DNA of 64,000 nucleotides, taken from assembly GCA_009763385.1 (NCBI GenBank), contig CM019831.1:83611845-83675844 (forward strand). Reading direction: 5' to 3'. The notes beneath the pieces were generated by a model. The model made no database searches. It had not been told where the DNA came from and saw only the letters and a list, made by a program, of their open reading frames with translations. The position numbers were made by a program, and so were the translations under genes. The stretch is from Coix lacryma-jobi var. lacryma-jobi (lineage: Eukaryota > Streptophyta > Magnoliopsida > Poales > Poaceae). Shown here piece by piece: positions 46,835 through 54,334 of the stretch; position 1 is the stretch's first letter, and every line of letters begins with the position of its first letter.

Positions 46835-47026
46835 AGCATTTCTGGCGCCGTGGCCGGGGAAGCAATTGGCTAGAATTAATTCTTTGTGATCTCTATTGAA
46901 TTAACCCCAGTAGTTCTAGCGGGTATATATATTGTTTGTTGTTTGTGATCGTTCAAGTAGTCATGGCCGGATTCAATCTTCCGAGCGACTATCAAGAAGA
47001 TCCTGAGGCCATTCTTAGGAGAGCGA

Positions 47027-47884
47027 CTCAACTCCGGAGACCCGAGCTTCGCCCGACTCAACTCTAACTCCCACTCTAGACTCTACTACTCTTGCTTGAT
47101 CTCACATGAGAGTGGAGATATGTGTTGTGAGATATGTGAGATATGTGAATGAGATGGTGGAGGCCTCTATTTATAGTGGAGGTGGAGTAGGGGCTACTCC
47201 GGTGCCACGTCAGCGATCCGCGTGATCCACCTCTCTTCACCCTTGGATCCACCGCCATGACAACCGACTTGGATGAATGACTTGGATATTCTTCACGTGT
47301 GAAACATGCACTTTGCCACCGACTTGGATGAGGGTCACCATGGGGTCGGCCGACCCCTGACCCTGACATGTGGGCCCGGGGTAGACCTTCTAGAACGTGC
47401 TGATGTCATCCTGATGAATAGTGTTGTTGGGTCCCACCAAGGGGGGTCAGTCGACCCCCCTATGACAGGGCTGGCCCACCTTCTTCTCTCCCTTGGTGAC
47501 CCCACATGTCATGGAGCAAGTCTTGTGAAGTTGGTTGCATTTGGTTTTTGGTGTGGACCCATGAATCCATATGCTTCTCATCTTGCACCATTGAGCAAAA
47601 GCACATGCTTGATCCAATGGTTGATATTGGCTTGAACATGCTTCTCTTGGATCATGCCATGTCACCATGGCCGAGGTGGCCCAAAGGTGGGGTCGCCGGA
47701 CCCCCTTGGTGGGCCCACCTGGCCTCATTTTGTTCATTTTGCCATCTCCTACGAGTTCACAAGCTAAGAGTACAAGTGGAACTTATTAGTGATAAATATG
47801 CTCATGATATGCTATTCTTCCTTGAAACCGAGGCCTGTTGACGGTATTTTGATAAGGTAAAACATGATATAACTTTCGTCAACA
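47027..47884 (-). repeat. E9 3' LTR, truncated
   Basis: Element-sense start TGTTGACGAAAG at 47884 with an inverted partner CGTCAACA 49 bp in (47836). TATA CTATAAATAG at 47166-47175; perfect palindrome GGGGTCGGCCGACCCC at 47342-47357 and related ones near 47441-47460 and 47690. R/U5 is lost at the E7 junction. Frames at 47306-47841 are palindrome-driven and not called. Confidence 0.8.
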
Positions 47885-47898
47885 AGATCCCCCAAGCT
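47885..47898 (-). promoter_or_regulatory. E9 polypurine tract
   Basis: Minus strand AGCTTGGGGGATCT directly before the LTR start. Confidence 0.75.
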
Positions 47899-49230
47899 TA
47901 ACCTTTGCTCATCCCGAGCAAACAATCAAACTTGTCCTCGGTGGATCAGTATTGTTACTATGCATCATATTTCAAGAGTTCATGTGCACAACAAATTTCT
48001 TCTCTTTGAATGGAAAAATTAGCTATGTAAATCACCCATATTACCTTAGTACTCTATGGGGCTTATGGCTTTTCCTTTGTCTTAGGTGGTTGAAAGATAG
48101 AACAGTTTTACTTGAGCACTAACTTTCTTGTTTTTAGCAAGTTTCATACCGGAGGTTTTGCAATATTTTTCAAAAGAAAGACTTAATGTTCCTCATATGG
48201 TTCTCTCATGTCTCTCAAATGGTGTATGATTCCTCACCAAGGCATATGATAAGTGTTGCCTTCTTTATTTCATCCTACTTCGAAACAGGCTTATGTGTAG
48301 CTCAAGGTAGAGATGAAAGGAGATGGCATACTTACTTGCATTTTGTTGCGAAGTCAAAGCTCGGATCCTTGAAGAGAAGTGTCATACTCCCAGATCAAGA
48401 TGTGCAAGTGTGTGGTGCATGATGGACTAGATTGCTTCTTTATTTGATAAGATCTATCTCTCTATTTTCTTTTTCTTTTTCTCTCTTTTCTAATGAGACA
48501 TGGCTAGCATTTTTTTTCATGGACTTTCACTTGTCCATCTCTCTTTTTTTTCATCTTTATTTTGCCTAGCCTTTTGAGTCTCATCTACTAAATAATTGAG
48601 AGAGATTTCCTAACACTTGGAGTATGAAGCAGCCTATTTGGTGGAAATGAAAGACAAGTTTTTGCGTACTTCCAGTGTAGAAGTAGCATGTATATGAGGT
48701 GTGTACGTGATCTTGATCTTAGGAGCATGAAAAGTCTCTTAACAAGGGTCAACAAGACTTGACAACACTCAATACAAAGCAAATAGCCTATGTAGAAGGT
48801 TTGTAAACATGTAAAACATATATGGCTGTGGTAGGAATTTATCACCATTGAGGAACAATTAAGATTTTGATCATTTTAAGAATAAATTCTCCGGTAATCT
48901 ATCATGCTTAGAACAATATTATAGCAGCTCTTGTCTCACTATATCATGTCTCCCAACAACTTAGACTTAGTTCTAGCACTTGCAACCCACAAAGTTTTCA
49001 GGTTCATGATGGTTTAAATGAGCTAAGTAATCCATACTTAGAGAAATACTAAGTTGTAAACTAGGCACTAGAGAAACATTAGCAAGGCAACTGGTCATCA
49101 TTTCCATGGGGAAGATAGACATATATGAGACATATGTGTTAAGGGGAATACTAAGCAAATATTTTTGGTATATATATTTTTTTAAATGCAATGAGAAAAC
49201 TAATTGAAACGTAAATAACTTAAGATACAG
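47899..49230 (-). other. E9 3' non-coding region
   Basis: Same organisation as in E1, E3 and E7: T-rich stretch and the palindrome ATGGAC...GTCCAT around CACTTG (48519-48538). No gene. Confidence 0.6.
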
Positions 49231-49267
49231 GACTTACCTTGGTGGGGGAGAGGATCTCCCCTAAGCT
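49231..49267 (-). promoter_or_regulatory. Internal polypurine tract of E9
   Basis: Minus strand AGCTTAGGGGAG (49267-49256), then a CTCTCCCCC complement able to pair with it, then AAGGTAAGTCC. It lies about ten bases after the ORF stop. Confidence 0.6.
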
Positions 49268-49277
49268 TGGTTCTTGC

Positions 49278-50651
49278 CTACTGTGGTGGTGGATAATGCT
49301 GGTACCACCCGGCCCAACGTCGTGCTTCTTCTTCTTGAATGGCCTTCAGGAGTTGGGCGTTTTGTTGTGCAAGAAGCAATGTTGCCTCTTGTTCGATGTT
49401 CATCGCACCCATGTTGTCTATGAGCTCGTCCATCGGCGTCCTTTGATGTTGCCTTCCTCTACCCCGTGGGCGAGGAGTGTCTTGAGAGCGAGGAGGCCTC
49501 CCCAAGGATCCTGAAATTTCCATAGGAGCTGCCTCATCTCCCTCCTCAACTTCTTCAGCCTGATGTGAAGGTCCGCCTTGTTCCATTCGAGTAGCACGAG
49601 ATGCTCTCCTTGTCCTCCTGCTAGTACCTGCAACTTTTGGGGCTCTTTCCTCGGGGTCCAAATCAAAGGTTAGCATACGAAGCGCATATAATCGAAGTCC
49701 CTCACAAGGGACAGTGATTTCGATTGTATGGCCTGGATAAATCATTATTAGTTCACCCTTGGGACCCCTTTTGAGTACATCACTGCCAATAAATACATTT
49801 TCTTCCAGAACATCTCTCACGGTTTAAATGTACTCAAAACTTTGGGATTCTAGTGCACCCAAAGCTTCGGCTATATGTGTGATGAACAATGTGAAGTATA
49901 TGGGTTTCCTAGGCTTTATGTAGCTAAGCCAATAGTTCACTAGCATTTTAACAGGTGAAACTTTAACTTTGCTAACCATGGCATAGAGTAGTTTCAGCTC
50001 ATCATCACTTACCAAAGCTCCTCTCATGCCAGGGAAAAGAGTGGTGAACAGCCAGTAGTGCATGAAACGTAAGGTTGGGTTATGAAATTTGTGTGGTGAG
50101 GGGTTCGAACAATCACTAGAGCCAGTAATGGCATACCAAAAAGCATTCTTGTCATAATGAAAAGCATGGTCTACATCAAGATGGCAAGAGTGATCAAATC
50201 CTAAAGCAGTGTTTAATGTGCTCCAAGTGAGGTCATATTCCATCCCAAACATTCGAAATGTTATCCCATCATTATTCACTTTTAGCGTGCATAAAAACTC
50301 AATGGTTAGGTTCTCTATGCCAAATTCAAGAATTTCAAAGAATCCTCCCCAACCAATGGTATTGAAAATAGCATAAAATTCTGAATCCATACCTGTTTCT
50401 TGCAAGAGGGCCGGATCAATGATACTTGTGGGTGAGAAACTACACTCACTAAGAGTGAAGAATTTCCCCATCTCTTCGGCATTTAGCCTGAGGCCACTCT
50501 CGGTCTCCATTACTCTAGCTAGGGGAATGAAGGGAACTAGCTCACTTCTTTCCACCTCTCTGCTCTCATGAGCACTAGCATGGTGAGGTTCTTGGGAAGA
50601 ACTCTCACACTTGTTGGACTTTTTGAAACGGGAGGCAAGCAACTTCTTCAT
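49278..50651 (-). pseudogene. ATHILA ORF1-like gene of E9
   Basis: One frame of 457 codons starting MKKLLASRFKKSNKCESSSQ, interrupted only by TAA at 49824-49826. The N-terminal half has IGWGGFFEILEFGIENLTIE followed by FLCTLKVNNDGITFRMFGMEYDL-type sequence, the pattern of the ATHILA ORF-1 family (TIGW..; LEFL.TL...; I.FR..G...LT...LN..LGF). The C-terminal half is charged, with Arg/Gly-rich PRPRGRGRQHQR and a helical NIEQEATLLLAQQNAQLLKA end. In Athila elements an ORF in this place follows pol and has been called env-like; its function is not established. Same strand as gag, unlike the antisense genes of E2. Confidence 0.7.
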
Positions 50652-51726
50652 CTTACTACAAGATAAGCTACCAAGCTTCTACCACTACTATGAAATAGGG
50701 ACTATTTTTGAGTTTTTGGTTTTTGGATGGCTGCTACTAAACTAAACTTGAGAATGAACTTGCAACTAAGGAAGGAAAGGAAGAACTTGTGAGCTCGAGA
50801 TGGTTCTGGTGGTTTTGGTGCGGAGTTGAGCTCACAATGCAAGGGTATATATAGGGGGAGAAGGGCATTTTGGTGTCTCCCACAACATGGATCGGCCGAT
50901 CCACCTCCTTGACACTTTCAACTTTGTGTCATTATGTGTCTAGTAAAGATGCAACTATGTTTGGTCCAAAGTTGACACAAATTTCAGAGATTCCCTTGCC
51001 TAGTGTTTGGTGAAAGAGAAAAGATGAATGGCCAAAGTGGAGACATGTGAGAGCACTAAGACATGCCTTTGGCTGGTTATTGTGGTCCCATGAGCATCCA
51101 ACATAAAGAGGAACATCTCATGCTTAAAGAGTAAAGCAAAGGACCATTTCTTTTCCGATGTTGGCTTTGTTGATATGCATGATGTTTATGAGCATATTGA
51201 GTGGAATGCAGCAGGGTGCAGGAGGGCACCATGGTGGGATCGGCCGATCCCACCTTGGATGCTCCTTGAGCACCAAAGTGTTGTGTCATACTCAGGGTAC
51301 TAAGCCAGGATAGAGCATGTGCCAGCGGGCCCACTGGTGGGGTCGGCCGACCCCACCTTGGGTTGGTCCCATGGCTCAAATGTGTTGCAAGTTATTGTCA
51401 AGGTGTTACTAGCATGAAAATTTATGTTGTCGAAATGAAATATGCAGGATTAACTAAGTATGCAATTGAATGCAAAAAATTGAAATGCATAAAAAAATTA
51501 AATATGAGATAACTACTGATTTACCTTATCAGCGAGGGCTCCATGTTTCAGGTCCGTAGAGCAGGACCTCTCCATCTTGTCATTCATTGGGTGCTTCGGT
51601 TTGTCCCGGAGATGGAGACCGTGGTTGCACCTCATCGGCGAGTTCTTCTTTTACTTCGGCCTTGTTGGCCGACTTGCTCTTTTTCTTGTTCCTACGGTGT
51701 GGCTGACGATGACGATGTTTGTTGTC
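50652..51726 (-). other. E9 spacer between protease and 3' ORF
   Basis: Non-coding. Perfect palindromes at 50889-50902 (GGATCGGCCGATCC), 51236-51251 (GGGATCGGCCGATCCC) and a 22-bp one at 51336-51357 centred on TCGGCCGA. RT and integrase would be expected here in a complete element and are absent. Confidence 0.6.
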
Positions 51727-52683
51727 TCAAGGTTTTTTGTCCTTCACCTGCATGTTAGATTTATAACCGTTGAATGGACACTTTACCTTATATTCTGGGA
51801 ATTGGAGGTGAAGTTGGCCGGAGCCCACGTAGATGGCGACGTTAACCGTATTAAGGAACGACCTTCCCAGGATGATCGCGACGTCTACATTGGATCCCAT
51901 GTCCAATATAAGGAAATCGACGGGGACGTAGCTGTTTTGGACTTTGATGATAATATCCATTGCTAGTCCCTCGGGGAACCGTAGCGTCTGATCGGCCAGC
52001 TGCAAACGAACAGATGTAGGGAGCAAAGGCCCCCCTAGTAAGTAATCATACGTTACCTTGTACATGATGTTGACACCCGATCCAAGGTCACAGAAGGCAT
52101 CGTGGAAGACGTGTGGTCCAATCTGGCAGGTGATGGTCGGCAGGCCTGGATCTTCCTTCTTGGTGATGAAGGGTGGATCGAGTAGATAGCCCCAGTTTGA
52201 CCGGAGCGGAGGCTTACCGTACCTCGTAGTAACCAATTTTACACCCTCTATCGGATCTTCTGGTTTTCCCGGGATCTTACCTTGCTCGTAGGATGGGACA
52301 GCTGCTACTAGTTGAGCTAATTGTGTTTCTAACATTTTATTAAAGCTCAATTGATTTTTCATAGCAGAATTAAAGCTATCCATTTTCTCATTTATATTTT
52401 CAAGAATCTTATCATTAGTCATCATCTTTTTATTAATACTATCATTTATTTTAGATTGGCCTAAGACAAGATCTCTTAAAGAAGGTTGGTTATTATAAGA
52501 ATTATTGAAATTATTGCTATAACCGTTACCTTGATTTTGGTAGAAGGGGCGCGAGTTCCATCCTTGTTGTTGTTGTTGGGGCCGGTACCCATTGTTGTTG
52601 GCGTTGTTGATGAAGCTCACTTCCTCCTTCGTCTCGGGACAATTATTTCCTGAATGGTCATTGCCTCCGCATACCTCACACCT
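51727..52683 (-). pseudogene. gag: E9 gag end and protease
   Basis: Begins at the break with the zinc knuckle CEVCGGNDHSGNNC (about 52680-52639; C-x2-C-x4-H-x4-C), then an Asn/Gln-rich part (GYRPQQQQQGWNSRPF), helical SKINDSINKKMMTNDKILEN, and a protease with FCDLGSGVNIMYKVTY at the active site (D-L-G-S), FPEGLAMDIIIKVQNSYVPV, DFLILDMGSNVDVAIILGRS. Stop at 51727. The frame is uninterrupted over about 310 codons, but the capsid part of gag upstream of the knuckle has been replaced by block X. Confidence 0.85.
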
Positions 52684-53518
52684 GCGGATACATGGGTGTA
52701 TGCCGGGTCTCTGAGTGATGAGTGATTGTCAACTGGGATGATGCGCATGTTCTTTGGCTTGTGTTGTGCAGGTGTTGAGCACGGATACAGTGATCGACGG
52801 CGAGGTGAAGGTCAAGTTGAGACGTGCCGTGCTGACGGACCGGGTGCGGTGAAGGATAGGCGTGTCGTGCGGTGGACGTGCCATGCCGAGGTACCGAGCG
52901 GTTAAGGGCGGACGTGAGGCTTGGACTGAGGGACCAGAGGCCCGAGGATCAGTTGTGGTGGCTGGCAGCCTGTGACGATGACAAGTGAAGAAGTGCGGTC
53001 ATGTGTTGCCTGTGTCGTGGACTCAGGGACACGTGTCGGTGGACGGGGTGCACGGGCTGTGCATCCCCTCTACGACGTCGGTTTGGTGGTAGAGCCAGGG
53101 AAAAACCATCGGATGGACGGTTTCCAGGTTTGGGCCTCAAAACCTGGGCGTGGACGGTTTCCGAGTTTGGGCCACAAAACTCGGGCTGAGGGTTTCTGAG
53201 TTTGGCCACAAAACTCGAGCTGAGGACGGTTTCCAGGTTTGGGCCTCAAAACCTGGGCGCTGAGGGTTTGCTGAGTTTGGCCTCAAATCTCAGAAGCTGG
53301 TGGGCTGGTTTCCCAGTTTGGGCCTCAAAACCGGGGGTTGGCTGGAAAAGGCTGGTTTCTCGGTTTGGGGCACAATCAGTGCATTATCACATGTGTGTAA
53401 CTAAAATGATATGTTCTAGCTACCATTTTAAATTGCTGCTAGTGCAATGTCCTATCAGTGTTCATAAAGATTTTAATGAAAAACCCTAGGTACCATCCCT
53501 AATTGAATTGATGTGTAT
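52684..53518. repeat. Block X copy 2 and following sequence
   Basis: GC-rich sequence sharing about 170 bp with 30386-30560 in opposite orientation, then unmatched sequence with the hairpin array (53118-53375), then about 120 bp of AT-rich leader next to the E3 primer site. I cannot assign the GC-rich part to a known element. Overlapping frames on both strands show no domain. Confidence 0.55.
53118..53375. repeat. Seven tandem hairpin units
   Basis: Units of about 35-47 bp starting GGTTTC/GGTTTG, each containing a small stem around GGGCC(T/A)C. Units 1, 2 and 4 have perfect 8-bp stems (CCAGGTTT/AAACCTGG, CCGAGTTT/AAACTCGG); the other stems are imperfect. Confidence 0.8.
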
Positions 53519-53536
53519 TCCCCGGCAACGGCGCCA
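53519..53536 (-). promoter_or_regulatory. E3 primer binding site
   Basis: Minus strand TGGCGCCGTTGCCGGGGA, a perfect tRNA-Asp-type site, next to the LTR end at 53545. An older copy is inside the LTR at 53593-53610, 74 bp away. Confidence 0.85.
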
Positions 53537-53544
53537 TAAATGCT

Positions 53545-54334
53545 TGTTGACACTCCTTAATGGAATCACCCTAAGAATAGAGTTTTAATTTATCCCCGGC
53601 AACGGCGCCAGAAATGCTTTTGACATTTCTTAACATCGCTACTAAGAATAAACCACATAAATAATAATATAGTGAAAGCACTAAGAAGTATACGGGACAC
53701 TACTAACTTCACTTAACGTCAAGTTGTCATCCCCAACATGAAGCTAGCAATGTGAAAATATCAGGGCATTAGATTTAAAGATAAATATTTACCTGCAAGC
53801 GCACAGATAAATACACCCGTTGTAGAAGCATTTCACCCAAGCTAGTCTCAGGTATCGTTATTTATATTTAGCCTAGAGACTAATCAATTCAAAGTATGAT
53901 GGTGTTATATTAATGAGGACTTAACATCAATTAATGTGGTTCACACTTGTGATAAAGACTGATAACACACTTATTACTCTAAACAGGGATCAGATAGTAG
54001 AAGTAATGATAATGATAATGATAAATGGTAACAGAGAGCAGATCAATCAAAGATAATCTTAGAACAGTAGCCCCTAGAAAGTGATGATTAGAACAGGTAT
54101 TAAATAGAAACATTCCTAAGTTATTCTAATTACAAGTCATAGCATACTTTGATTAGTGCAAACATATTTGGCAATCATTGGCTTGGTCATATCATATTTA
54201 TAATCAAGAAGCAACTCCATAGTAAAGGTGCCAAACAGAGTAACCCCTAAACCATTAGTTAACTGAGCCATACTGAACACTATATTCGGGAGGTGGAATA
54301 CAAAGGACTCAACAGGAACATCACACCTGCGATC
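53545..54334 (-). repeat. E3 5' LTR, interrupted by E5
   Basis: 790 bp matching 34681-35469. It stops exactly where the E5 LTR begins (TGTAACACCC), after CGATC. Confidence 0.88.

Larger units (their letters stand above)
38880..47026 (+). mobile_element. E7: gag-protease gypsy element lacking RT and integrase, with a tandem remnant
   Basis: LTRs 38880-40451 and 45261-46834 (TGTTGACGCTC...GAGTCAACA; roughly 2-3% different), primer site, gag, protease, a small 3' ORF and a polypurine tract. No RT or integrase motif exists between 42735 and 45261. Beyond the right LTR the primer site and the first ~190 bp of internal sequence are repeated (46835-47026, matching 40452-40643 or so), ending abruptly at E9. 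The structure is therefore LTR-internal-LTR-start of a second internal copy. Confidence 0.88.
47027..52683 (-). mobile_element. E9: Athila-like gag-protease element, truncated at both ends
   Basis: Minus strand: gag end and protease (52683-51727), a spacer, an ATHILA ORF1-like gene (50651-49278), an internal polypurine module, 3' non-coding sequence, a polypurine tract and a 3' LTR start (47884). There is no RT or integrase between protease and the 3' ORF. It is cut by E7 at 47027 and by block X at 52684. Confidence 0.8.

Noticed and set aside
47306..47841. Two ~110-codon plus-strand frames opposite the E9 LTR
   Set aside because: No homology that I recognise, and they depend on palindromic GC blocks of the LTR.
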